Assembly: GCF_021654135.1 (NCBI RefSeq)
Contig: NZ_JAKGSD010000046.1
Location: forward strand, 1-64,000
From: Amycolatopsis tucumanensis
Lineage (GTDB): Bacteria > Actinomycetota > Actinomycetes > Mycobacteriales > Pseudonocardiaceae
Direction of reading: 5' to 3'
DNA: 64,000 nucleotides
Shown in pieces: positions 51,230 through 59,007 of this stretch (position 1 is the stretch's first letter; every line of letters begins with the position of its first letter). Position numbers and translations under genes: made by a program. Under the pieces are notes generated by a model that was not told where the DNA came from, did no database searches, and was given only the letters and a program-made list of their open reading frames with translations.

Positions 51230-51877
51230 TCAGCCGTGCGCCGCGGCCCACTCGGGGTAGCCGTCCTCCAGGCGCGCCGCCCGGCGGCCCGCCTCGGTGA
51301 GCAGCCGGACCGCCTCGTCCGCGTAGACGCAGTACGGGCCGCGGCAGTAGGCGACCACCTGGCCGCCGTCCGGGACCTCCGTCAGCCGCGCCCGCAGCTC
51401 GCCGATCGGGATCGACACCGCGCCCGGGATGTGGCCCGCCGCGAACTCCGGAGCCGGGCGCACGTCGAGCACCACCACGTCGCCGTCGCGGAGCCGCCGG
51501 TCCAGCTCGTCGCGCGTGATGGTGTCCAGGCCGGACCGGTCGCCGACGTAGTCCTCCGCGAGCCGGGCCAGGCCCTCGACGTGCTGCTCGGCCGCCGCGC
51601 GCATCGCCAGCCACAGCTGCGCCACCGCGGCGCCGGCCAGTGAGTAGAACACGCGCGTGCCCTCCCGGCGGGTCCGCACCAGGCCGGACCGCAGCAGCCG
51701 CTGCAGGTGCTGGGAGGTGTTGGCCACCGACTGGCCGATCTCGGCGGCGAGCTCGTCGACCGGCCGCTCACCCTGCACGAGCACGTCCACCAGCTCCGCG
51801 CGCCGCCCGCTGGCCAGCGCCTTCGCAGTCTCGGCCAGCGCGTCGTACAGCTCGGTCTTCGCCGCTCGGTCACCCAC
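51230..51877 (-). CDS. ArsR-type regulator fused to a rhodanese domain
   Basis: 215 residues from the GTG at 51877. The N-terminal winged helix (about 1-95) contains VDELAAEIGQSVANTSQHLQRLLRSGLVRTRR. The C-terminal rhodanese domain (about 115-215) has DVRPAPEFAAGHIPGAVSIP and the loop C178-RGPY-C183, with the likely persulfide-carrying cysteine. This architecture senses sulfane sulfur or persulfide. The longer in-frame TTG start at 51913 would place the operator inside the coding sequence. A promoter can be drawn with TATGCT at 51884-51889, which would put the transcript start at or near the GTG; this suggests a leaderless mRNA. Two palindromes upstream are probable binding sites. Confidence 0.88.
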   Translation of the reverse strand: MGDRAAKTELYDALAETAKALASGRRAELVDVLVQGERPVDELAAEIGQSVANTSQHLQRLLRSGLVRTRREGTRVFYSLAGAAVAQLWLAMRAAAEQHVEGLARLAEDYVGDRSGLDTITRDELDRRLRDGDVVVLDVRPAPEFAAGHIPGAVSIPIGELRARLTEVPDGGQVVAYCRGPYCVYADEAVRLLTEAGRRAARLEDGYPEWAAAHG

Positions 51878-51890
51878 GCGACCAGCATAT

Positions 51891-51949
51891 TCAAGAGAAC
51901 TCTTGACAAGCAACCGGGCGCGGGTCTCTTATTCAAGAACTCACTTGAA
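51891..51949. promoter_or_regulatory. Two palindromic operators of the ArsR-rhodanese regulator
   Basis: TCAAGAGAACTCTTGA at 51891-51906 is a perfect 7+7 palindrome with an AA centre. TTCAAG (51932-51937) and CTTGAA (51944-51949) form a second, separated by AACTCA. Both carry TCAAG half sites. Site one overlaps the -35 of the rightward promoter; site two overlaps its -10 and start point, and site one also covers the promoter spacer of the regulator. Confidence 0.8.
51903..51932 (+). promoter_or_regulatory. Rightward sigma-70-type promoter of the sulfur cluster
   Basis: TTGACA (51903-51908) and TCTTAT (51927-51932) are separated by 18 bases. The -35 is a perfect consensus hexamer. It drives the methyltransferase remnant, the MBL-rhodanese and the MFS genes. 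Confidence 0.65.
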
Positions 51950-51967
51950 CAAGCGCGGAGGTGCGCG

Positions 51968-52258
51968 ATGACCACCGGCGTGGACACCCGGGCCCTGGAG
52001 ACCCGGGTCAAGCGGATGTACGAACTGGTCGCGACGGAGCCGGGCGCGGGGTTCCACTTCGAGCTCGGGCGCAAGGACGCCGTCTTCACCGAGGCCGCCC
52101 GGGTGCTGAGGCCGGCCGTCGCCGACATCGTCAGCGAACCGCCGCTGCCGGAATCCGTGGTGGGCAACGCCGCCGCCGCACGGGACCGCCATCGCGACGC
52201 CGGCGCGAACTACGGCGTGCGCAGCGTTTCCGTGCTGGCCACCAAACCGCGGCGGTGA
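51968..52258 (+). pseudogene. Internally deleted SAM-methyltransferase remnant
   Basis: 96 residues, open from ATG to TGA. The first 30 residues (ALETRVKRMYELVATEPGAGF and HFELGRK) look like the N-terminus of an actinobacterial SAM-dependent methyltransferase. The next part (VFTEAARVLRP joined to AVADIVSEPPLPESVVGNAAA) and the end (YGVRSVSVLATKP) look like its C-terminal half. The glycine-rich SAM motif and most of the fold are absent, and the usual GGRL after VLRP is missing. This fits an old gene that lost internal segments while staying in frame. The reading rests on my knowledge of the family; it could also be a small functional protein. It has a GGAGGTG ribosome site and lies directly under the operator-controlled promoter. 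Confidence 0.55.
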
Positions 52259-52264
52259 CCGATC

Positions 52265-53620
52265 ATGTCCACTGTAGACGTCCTGCCCCTCGTGGACGAA
52301 GGGCTCGGCAACTCGGCCTACCTGGTCGACCTCGGTGACGGCCGGGCGCTGGTCGTCGACGTGAGCCTGGACCTGCGGGCCGCCCGGCGCGCGGCCGCGC
52401 GCCGTGGTTTGCGGCTCGCCTTCGCCGCCGACACGCACCTGCACGCCGACTTCGTCTCCGGTGCCCGGCAGCTCGCGGCCACCGACGGCGCCCGCGTCCT
52501 CGCCTCTGCCGCGGGGCACCGCGAGTTCACCCACGACGGCCTGCGCGATGGCGACGAAACCGACCTGGGCGGGCTGCGCCTGCGCGCCCTGTTCACCCCG
52601 GGCCACACCCACGAGCACCTGTCGTTCCTCCTGCTCGACGGCGCCGCCCCGGTCGGGGTGTTCACCGGCGGCTCCCTGATCGTCGGGGCCGCGGCCCGCA
52701 CCGACCTGGTCGACCCGGCCCGCACCGACGAGCTGGCCCGCCGCCAGTACGCCTCCCTGCGGCGGCTGGCGACCCTGCCCGACGAGGTCGCGGTGTGGCC
52801 CACCCACGGCGCCGGCTCGTTCTGCTCCGCACCACCCGGCGCGCGGCGCACCAGCACCATCGGCGCCGAGAAGGCGAGCAACTCCTTGCTGCGCGCGGAA
52901 AACGAGGACGCCTTCGTCGCCGCGCTGCGGGGATCGCTGGGCAGCTTCCCATCCTACTTCCGGGAACTGGCCGACACCAACCGCCGCGGGGTGGTCCTGC
53001 CCGGTGATCCGGTCCTGCCCGGCCTCGACGTGGACCGGGTGCGCGCGCTGGCCGCCGACGGCGCGGTGGTGGTCGACGCGCGTCCCGCCGCCGACTTCGC
53101 CGCCGGGCACGTGCCGGGTGCGCTGTCGATCCCGCTGCGCCCGGCGTTCGCGTCCTGGCTCGGCTGGCTCGTGCCCTCCGATCGCCCGATCGTCGTCGTG
53201 CGCGGCGGCGACCAGGACCCGGCCGAAATCGCCTGGCAGGCGGTCAAGATCGGCCGCACCGGCCTGGCGGGCGAGCTCGACGGCGGGCTCGCCGCGTGGA
53301 CCGCCGCCGGGCAGCCGGTGCGGCGCACGCGGGTCGTCACGGCCGACGGGGTCGGCGGGCGGCCGGTGCTCGACGTGCGCCAGGACGCCGAGTTCGCCGC
53401 CGGTCACCTGCCCGGCGCCCGGCATCGCGAGCTGGGCCGCCTCGACGGGCGTGAGCTGCCGCGGGAACCGCTGGTGGTGATGTGCGGCCACGGCGAACGG
53501 GCGATGAGCGCCGCGAGCCTCCTCGAACAGGCCGGCCACCGGGACATCTCGGTGGTGCTGGCGGGCGGCCCCGCCGAGTGGGCCCGCGCGACCGGGAACG
53601 CCCTGGTGACCGGCGCGTGA
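52265..53620 (+). CDS. Metallo-beta-lactamase-fold protein with two rhodanese domains (persulfide dioxygenase-like)
   Basis: 451 residues. The N-terminal MBL domain (about 1-240) has H58-L-H60-A-D62 and H114 in GHTHEH; the residue after D62 is Phe where His is usual, as in the ETHE1/Blh branch with a single iron. Two rhodanese domains follow: the first (about 255-355, VVDARPAADFAAGHVPGALS) lacks the active cysteine, since the loop reads VVVRGGDQD; the second (about 365-451) keeps C407 in VVMCGHGERAMS. The family oxidises glutathione or low-molecular-weight persulfides to sulfite. Its partner is the persulfide-sensing regulator upstream. Its stop overlaps the MFS start. Confidence 0.88.
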   Translation: MSTVDVLPLVDEGLGNSAYLVDLGDGRALVVDVSLDLRAARRAAARRGLRLAFAADTHLHADFVSGARQLAATDGARVLASAAGHREFTHDGLRDGDETDLGGLRLRALFTPGHTHEHLSFLLLDGAAPVGVFTGGSLIVGAAARTDLVDPARTDELARRQYASLRRLATLPDEVAVWPTHGAGSFCSAPPGARRTSTIGAEKASNSLLRAENEDAFVAALRGSLGSFPSYFRELADTNRRGVVLPGDPVLPGLDVDRVRALAADGAVVVDARPAADFAAGHVPGALSIPLRPAFASWLGWLVPSDRPIVVVRGGDQDPAEIAWQAVKIGRTGLAGELDGGLAAWTAAGQPVRRTRVVTADGVGGRPVLDVRQDAEFAAGHLPGARHRELGRLDGRELPREPLVVMCGHGERAMSAASLLEQAGHRDISVVLAGGPAEWARATGNALVTGA

Positions 53621-54834
53621 CGGTCCGGCTGGGCCTGCGCGCCAACCTCGCCCAGTTCAGCCTCCTGGTCGCGGTCAACGCGCTGGTCGGCGGCGTGCTG
53701 GGCCAGGAACGGACCGTCCTCCCGCTGCTGGCGGGGCCGGTGTTCGGCCTGACCGGCTACACCGTCCTGCTCACCTACGTGCTCGCGTTCGGCCTCACCA
53801 AGGCCGCCGCCAACTACCTCGCCGGCACCCTGTCCGACCGCTACGGGCGCAAACCCGTGCTGCTCGCCGGGTGGCTGATCGCCGTGCCGGCGCCGGCGCT
53901 GCTCGCTCTCGCCCCGGACTGGGGCTGGATCGTCGCCGCCAACGTCCTGCTCGGTCTCAGCCAGGGGCTGACCTGGTCGACCACCGTGATCATGAAGATC
54001 GACCTCGCCGGCCCGCGGCGGCGCGGACTGGCGATGGGGCTCAACGAGGCCGCCGGGTACGGCGCGCTGGCGATCACCGCGGCCGCCACCGGCTACCTCG
54101 CCGCGCACTACGGCCTGCGCCCCGCCCCGTTCCTCCTCGGCGCGGCCTACGTCGCGCTCGGCCTCGGCCTGACCGCGGTGTTCGTGCGGGAGACACGCGG
54201 CCACGCCCGCTTCGAGTCCCGCGCCCACGCCGCCACCGGAGAACTGAGCGGCTGGGCCGTGTTCGCCCGCACCAGCGTGCGGGACCGCGCGTTGTCCGCG
54301 GCCAGCCAAGCCGGATTGGTGAACAACCTCAACGACGGCCTCGCGATGGGCCTGTTCCCGATCCTGTTCGTCGCCACGGGGCTGTCCGTGGCCGGCGCCG
54401 GCGTGCTCGCCGCGCTCTACCCCGCGGTCTGGGGCGCCGGGCAGCTCGTCACCGGCCCGTTGTCGGACCGCTGGGGCCGCAAGCACCTGATCACCGCGGG
54501 CATGCTGGTGCAGGCCGCCGCGCTCGGGCTGACCGCGCTCGCCACCGGTTTCGCGACCTGGGCGGTGGCGATGGTGCTGCTCGGCGCGGGCACCGCGATG
54601 GTCTACCCGACGCTGCTCGCGGTGGTCGGCGACGTCGCGCATCCCGCGTGGCGGGCCCGCGCCGTCGGTGTCTACCGGCTCTGGCGGGACAGCGGCTTCG
54701 CGGCGGGGGCGGTGATGTCCGGGCTCGCCGCCGATCTGTGGGGCTTGCGGGCGGCGGTGGCGCTCGTCGCCGTGCTCACCGCCGCCTCCGGGATCGCGGT
54801 CGCGATCCGCATGCCCGAAACCCGCCCCGGTTGA
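53617..54834 (+). CDS. Major facilitator superfamily transporter
   Basis: 405 residues from a GTG that overlaps the MBL-rhodanese stop. Twelve hydrophobic helices are visible. The MFS loop motif between helices 2 and 3 is GTLSDRYGRKPVLLAG, repeated in the second half as GPLSDRWGRKHLITAG. The coupling to the persulfide enzyme suggests export of a sulfur compound or an electrophile-related metabolite, but the substrate cannot be read from the sequence. Its TGA lies immediately beside the stop of the convergent quinone oxidoreductase. Confidence 0.93.
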   Translation: MTVRLGLRANLAQFSLLVAVNALVGGVLGQERTVLPLLAGPVFGLTGYTVLLTYVLAFGLTKAAANYLAGTLSDRYGRKPVLLAGWLIAVPAPALLALAPDWGWIVAANVLLGLSQGLTWSTTVIMKIDLAGPRRRGLAMGLNEAAGYGALAITAAATGYLAAHYGLRPAPFLLGAAYVALGLGLTAVFVRETRGHARFESRAHAATGELSGWAVFARTSVRDRALSAASQAGLVNNLNDGLAMGLFPILFVATGLSVAGAGVLAALYPAVWGAGQLVTGPLSDRWGRKHLITAGMLVQAAALGLTALATGFATWAVAMVLLGAGTAMVYPTLLAVVGDVAHPAWRARAVGVYRLWRDSGFAAGAVMSGLAADLWGLRAAVALVAVLTAASGIAVAIRMPETRPG

Positions 54835-55806
54835 CTACGGGATCAGCAGCACCTTGCCCGTCGTGCGGCGGCCCTGCAGGTCCTCGTGCGCCTTCGCGGC
54901 GTCGGACAGCGCGTACTTGGCGCCCACGCGGACCTTCAGTGCGCCCGAGGTGACCGCCTCGAACAGCTCGCCCGTGCGCCACTCCAGCTCCTCGCGCGTG
55001 CGCACGTAGTGGGCCGACGTCGGGCGCGTCAGGTAGACCGAGCCCGCCGAGTTCAGCCGCTGCGGGTCGACCGGCGGGACCGGCCCGCTCGCCGCCCCGA
55101 ACAGCACCAGGAAACCCCGCACCCGCAGGCTCGCCAGGCTTCCGTCGAAAGTGGACTTGCCGACCCCGTCGTACACCGCGGCCACACCCTCGCCGCCGGT
55201 CAGCTTCCGGGCCTCCTCGGCGAAATCGACCTGGTCGTACCGGATCACCTCGTCCACACCGGCTTCGCGGGCCAGCGCCGCCTTCTCCTCGGTCGACACC
55301 GTGCCGATCACCCGCGCGCCCCGCGCCTTCGCCAGCTGCGTCAGCAGCAGCCCGACGCCGCCCGCGGCCGCGTGCAGCAGGATCGTGTCGCCCTCCTGCA
55401 CCTCGTACGTGGACCGCACCAGGTAGTGCGCGGTGATGCCCTGCAGCATCGTCGCCGCGGCGGTCTCCAGCGACACGCCCTCGGGCACCGCGACCGCCGC
55501 GCTCGCCGGGATCCGGGCCCGCTGCGCGTACCCGCCGAGCACGCCCTGCCACGCCACCCGGTCACCGGCCGAGAAGCCCGTCACGCCCTCGCCGACCGCG
55601 GCGACCGTCCCGGCGCCCTCCATGCCCAGCGTGACCGGCAGGTCGATCTTGTAGATCCCGCTCCGCTGGTAGGTGTCGATGTAGTTCACGCCCGCGGCGG
55701 CCACGTCGACCAGCAGCTCGCCCGGCCCGGGATCGCCGACCTCGACGTCACCGGCCTCCAGCACCTCGGGTCCGCCGGTCTGCCGAATCTGCACTGCCGT
55801 GGGCAT
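54835..55806 (-). CDS. NADPH:quinone oxidoreductase (zinc-free MDR family)
   Basis: 323 residues from the ATG at 55806. It is a medium-chain dehydrogenase without the catalytic zinc ligands. The N-terminus AVQIRQTGGPEVLEAGDVE, the GMEGAGTVAAVGEGVTGF strand and the NADPH loop LLHAAAGGVGLLLTQLAKARGARVIGTV are those of quinone oxidoreductase 1-type enzymes. It probably protects against quinones or reactive aldehydes. It is divergent from the small conserved protein gene. Confidence 0.93.
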   Translation of the reverse strand: MPTAVQIRQTGGPEVLEAGDVEVGDPGPGELLVDVAAAGVNYIDTYQRSGIYKIDLPVTLGMEGAGTVAAVGEGVTGFSAGDRVAWQGVLGGYAQRARIPASAAVAVPEGVSLETAAATMLQGITAHYLVRSTYEVQEGDTILLHAAAGGVGLLLTQLAKARGARVIGTVSTEEKAALAREAGVDEVIRYDQVDFAEEARKLTGGEGVAAVYDGVGKSTFDGSLASLRVRGFLVLFGAASGPVPPVDPQRLNSAGSVYLTRPTSAHYVRTREELEWRTGELFEAVTSGALKVRVGAKYALSDAAKAHEDLQGRRTTGKVLLIP

Positions 55807-55884
55807 CGCCTGTGTCCTCCTGACGTGGTCGGGTTCACCTCGCACAACCGGGTGGGCCGCGCGGATCTTCCCTAAGATGCCGAC

Positions 55885-56190
55885 ATGGCTGAAGAGACCG
55901 AGGCACCGGCGCCCACCGCCAAGCAGCTTACGACCGCCCGCCGCTTCGTCGCCGAGCACGGCAAGCCGGCCAAGGCCGTCGTGGAGAACATCGGCCGCGC
56001 CGGGGCGCGCGTGGTGCTCGTCGGCCACGACGGCGCGATGGGCGACGTCGTCGTCCCGTCCGTGGAGACCGGCCAGAAGCTCGTCGAGGCCGTGGAGGAC
56101 CTGGAACCGGCCGAGTGGGACGCCGAGACCGTCAACTCCACGCAGATCGGGCCCGGCCACCGTCGCCGGATGGCCGGGCACGCCCTGTAG
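55885..56190 (+). CDS. Small conserved protein of unknown function
   Basis: 101 residues. There are no membrane helices or known motifs. The first 20 residues are acidic and proline/alanine-rich (EETEAPAPTAKQL), then a probable alpha/beta unit with ARVVLVGHDGAMGDVVVPS and a charged helix (KLVEAVEDLEPAEW). I recall similar small actinobacterial proteins without a known role. It converges on the desaturase gene, with 3 bases between stops. Confidence 0.6.
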   Translation: MAEETEAPAPTAKQLTTARRFVAEHGKPAKAVVENIGRAGARVVLVGHDGAMGDVVVPSVETGQKLVEAVEDLEPAEWDAETVNSTQIGPGHRRRMAGHAL

Positions 56191-56193
56191 GAA

Positions 56194-57108
56194 CTAGGAG
56201 GCGGGTTCGAGCCGCTTCGCGGCGAGGCGTTCGGCGCGCGGCCACCGCACGTCGCGCGCCCAGCCCAGCTTCTCGAAGATCCAGATCACCCGCGCCGACA
56301 CGTCCACCTGCCCGCGCAGCACGCCGTGCCGGGCGCACGTCGGGTCCGCGTGGTGGGAGTTGTGCCAGGACTCGCCCATGGACAGGATCGCCAGCGGCCA
56401 GAAGTTCGCCGCCTTGTCCCGGCTGGCGAACGGCCGGTCGCCGATCATGTGGCAGATCGAGTTCACCGACCACGTCACGTGGTGCAGGAACGCGATCCGC
56501 ACCAGCCCGGCCCAGAAGAACGCGGTCACCGCGCCCCACCACGACCAGCTCAGCAGCCCGCCGAGCAGCGTCGGCAGGCCCAGGCTCAGCACGATCCACA
56601 GCCAGAACAGCCGGTTGACCACGCGCAGGTCGTCGTCGGCCAGCAGGTCCGGCGCGAACCGCTCGTAGTTGGTCACCTCACGCTGGAACATCCACCCCAT
56701 GTGCGCGTGCCAGAAGCCGCGCAGCAGCGCCGCCGGGCTCGTGCCGAACAGCCAGGGGGAGTGCGGGTCGCCCTCGCGGTCGGCGAACGCGTGGTGGCGG
56801 CGGTGGCTGGCCACCCAGAAGATGACCGACCCCTGCACCGCCATGCTGCCGGCGATCGCCATGGCGACGCGCAGCGGACGGCCGGTCTTGAACGCGCCGT
56901 GCGTGAAGTACCGGTGGTAGCCGACCGTCACCCCGAGGGTCGCGACGACGTAGAAGAACACCGCCAGGCCCAGGTCGAGCCAGGTCAGGCCCCAGCCCCA
57001 CGCCAGCGGAACAGCGGTGATCAGGGCGAGGAACGGGATCAGCAGGAACGCTTTGAGCACGATCATCTGACCGGAGGACCGGCGATGCGAGATCAGCGGT
57101 TTCGTCAT
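56194..57108 (-). CDS. Acyl-CoA (delta-9-type) fatty acid desaturase
   Basis: 304 residues. The three histidine boxes of membrane desaturases are present: HRYFTH (VGYHRYFTHGAF), HRRHH (SHRRHHAFAD) and HNSHH (WHNSHHADPT). Four hydrophobic stretches surround them. It should insert a double bond into acyl-CoA using oxygen and a di-iron centre, adjusting membrane fluidity. The electron donor is not encoded nearby. It lies upstream of ctaA in the same direction, but a 111-bp gap separates them. Confidence 0.92.
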   Translation of the reverse strand: MTKPLISHRRSSGQMIVLKAFLLIPFLALITAVPLAWGWGLTWLDLGLAVFFYVVATLGVTVGYHRYFTHGAFKTGRPLRVAMAIAGSMAVQGSVIFWVASHRRHHAFADREGDPHSPWLFGTSPAALLRGFWHAHMGWMFQREVTNYERFAPDLLADDDLRVVNRLFWLWIVLSLGLPTLLGGLLSWSWWGAVTAFFWAGLVRIAFLHHVTWSVNSICHMIGDRPFASRDKAANFWPLAILSMGESWHNSHHADPTCARHGVLRGQVDVSARVIWIFEKLGWARDVRWPRAERLAAKRLEPAS

Positions 57109-57219
57109 GGGCGGCAGTAACCTCTCTCTCCGGCCCCACCGTACGGAGCCGTCTTGGCGAATACCCCCCTCGGGCGTTACTACCGCATGACGGGCGACGA
57201 AACCTCGCCCCAGCCGCGG

Positions 57220-58197
57220 TCAGCCGCGGGCCGCGGTCAGCTCCGGCTCGCGCGGCGCCGGGCCGGCCGAGGTGACCGGGCCGCGGTCGCGGCAGCCGCA
57301 CCACAGTGCGGCGGTCGCCACGATCACCAGCGCCGAGCCCAGGACGTGCAGCGACACCAGCGCCTCCGGGATGCCGAGGGCGTATTGCACCGATCCCAGC
57401 ACACCCTGCGCCAGCGCGACCACCCACACGATCGCGTAGCGCCGCCACAGCGCGGCCGGCGTGCCGCCGCGCATGAGCACCAGTCCGAAGGTCGCGAGCA
57501 CCAGCAGGTAGGCGACCAGCAGGCCGCCGTGGACCTGCGCGAGGACCTCGATCGGCGCGTCCAGCCGGTGGGTCTCCGGGTCGCCGCCGTGCGGGCCCGC
57601 GCCGGTCACGGTGGTGCCGGCGATCAGGATCGCCCACAGCGCCACGACGAGCGTGACCAGCAGTTTCTTCGCCAGCGGCGGGATGAGCCAGCGGGCCGGC
57701 TGGTCGCCCTCGTTGAACGCGCGCAGCAGCAGCACCGCGAGCCACACCAGCGGGGTGGAGGCGAGGAAGTGGATCGCGACGGTCCACCACTCGAGCTTCG
57801 CGAGCACCGTGATGCCGCCGACCACGGCCTGCAGCACGACCCCGCCGGGCATCGTCCAGGCGAGCTTCACCAGGCGCTTGCGCTCGGGGTGGGCGATCTG
57901 CACGCGCCACGCGGCGAGCACCGCCAGCGCGGAGACCAGCACGACCACGACGGTGAGCAGCCGGTTGCCGAACTCGATCCACTGGTTGAGCGTGTCGAAC
58001 TCGGGGTGCGCGACCGGCACCATGCTGCCCGGGAAGCACTGCGGCCAGGTGGGGCAGCCCAGGCCCGAACCGGTGACCCGGACGACCGAGCCGGTGACCC
58101 CGATGCCCGCCTGGGCCACGATCGCGGCGACGGCGATCGCGCGCTGCACCGGGCGCGACGGGTAGGGCAGACGGGCGATCAGGGAGCTCAGGGCCAC
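57220..58197 (-). CDS. ctaA: Haem A synthase
   Basis: 325 residues from GTG. CtaA oxidises haem O to haem A for cytochrome aa3 oxidase, working after CtaB. It has eight hydrophobic helices in two halves. The paired cysteines GLGCPTWPQCFPG lie in the first extracytoplasmic loop, and haem-ligating histidines are seen in IEFGNR, VAIHFLAST, LAQVHGGLLVAYL and SLHVLGSAL. The putative -10 hexamer TAGGAT is only about seven bases before the GTG, which hints at a leaderless mRNA. It lies 15 bp beyond the ABC permease stop on the same strand. Confidence 0.93.
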   Translation of the reverse strand: MALSSLIARLPYPSRPVQRAIAVAAIVAQAGIGVTGSVVRVTGSGLGCPTWPQCFPGSMVPVAHPEFDTLNQWIEFGNRLLTVVVVLVSALAVLAAWRVQIAHPERKRLVKLAWTMPGGVVLQAVVGGITVLAKLEWWTVAIHFLASTPLVWLAVLLLRAFNEGDQPARWLIPPLAKKLLVTLVVALWAILIAGTTVTGAGPHGGDPETHRLDAPIEVLAQVHGGLLVAYLLVLATFGLVLMRGGTPAALWRRYAIVWVVALAQGVLGSVQYALGIPEALVSLHVLGSALVIVATAALWCGCRDRGPVTSAGPAPREPELTAARG

Positions 58198-58212
58198 AGC
58201 AACATCCTAGAG

Positions 58213-59007
58213 TTATGTCAGTTTTGTCGTTTTCGCGGCCACCGCTGCCGCCAGCACGCCCCACACGGCGAGCACGAGAACCGGGCCGACGGCGAACTGC
58301 CCGTCGACGAGCGCGGCGCGCAGTCCCTCGGCCAGCGCTCCGGACGGCAGGAGTTCGATCACGGTCGCGGCGGCCGACGGCAGCGTGGACGGCGCGAGCA
58401 GGATGCCGCCCGCGAGCAGCAGCACGAACCACACGATGTTGGCCAGCGCCAGCACCGCCTCCGCGCGCAGCGACCCGCCGAGCAGCACGCCCAGCGCGCC
58501 GAAGCTCAGCGTGCCGAGCACCAGCAGCACCACTGCCTCCGCGATGCCCGCAGGCGACGGGCTCCACCCGAGGAACGCGGCGACCACGCCGAGCACGACG
58601 ACCTGCAGCAGCACCACGACCAGGGCCGCGACGATCCGGCCCGCGACCAGCAGCCAGCGGGGGATGGCGGTGGCCGACAGCCGCTTGAGCACCCCGTAGC
58701 GGCGGTCGAAGCCGAGCGCGATGGCCTGCCCGGTGAACGCCGACGACATGACCGCGAGCGCGAAGATCCGCGGCGTCACCCAGTCCGCTTTGGACACTCC
58801 GGCGAGGTCGCCGGACGGCAGGATGTCCAACACCGTCAGGCCGATCAGCAGGGCCAGCGGGATGAGCAGGGTGAGCAGGATCTGCTCGCCGTGCCGCAGC
58901 GTGAGGCTGGTCTCCAGCTTCGCGTGGGTGAGCAGCATGCGCGCGCGGCTGCCCGCGCCGGGCGCGGGGGTGAAGGTGCCGGCGGGGAACCGGGCCGGTG
59001 CGGTCAC
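58213..59007 (-). CDS. ABC-2 type transporter permease
   Basis: 264 residues from a GTG overlapping the ATPase stop. Six hydrophobic helices follow a polar N-terminus; AFTGQAIALGFDRRYGVLKRL is the typical ABC-2 segment before helix 3. With the adjacent ATPase it forms an exporter. In mycobacteria the equivalent genes lie between mptB and ctaA in the same order. The substrate is unknown; drug or lipid export are commonly proposed. Confidence 0.92.
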   Translation of the reverse strand: MTAPARFPAGTFTPAPGAGSRARMLLTHAKLETSLTLRHGEQILLTLLIPLALLIGLTVLDILPSGDLAGVSKADWVTPRIFALAVMSSAFTGQAIALGFDRRYGVLKRLSATAIPRWLLVAGRIVAALVVVLLQVVVLGVVAAFLGWSPSPAGIAEAVVLLVLGTLSFGALGVLLGGSLRAEAVLALANIVWFVLLLAGGILLAPSTLPSAAATVIELLPSGALAEGLRAALVDGQFAVGPVLVLAVWGVLAAAVAAKTTKLT

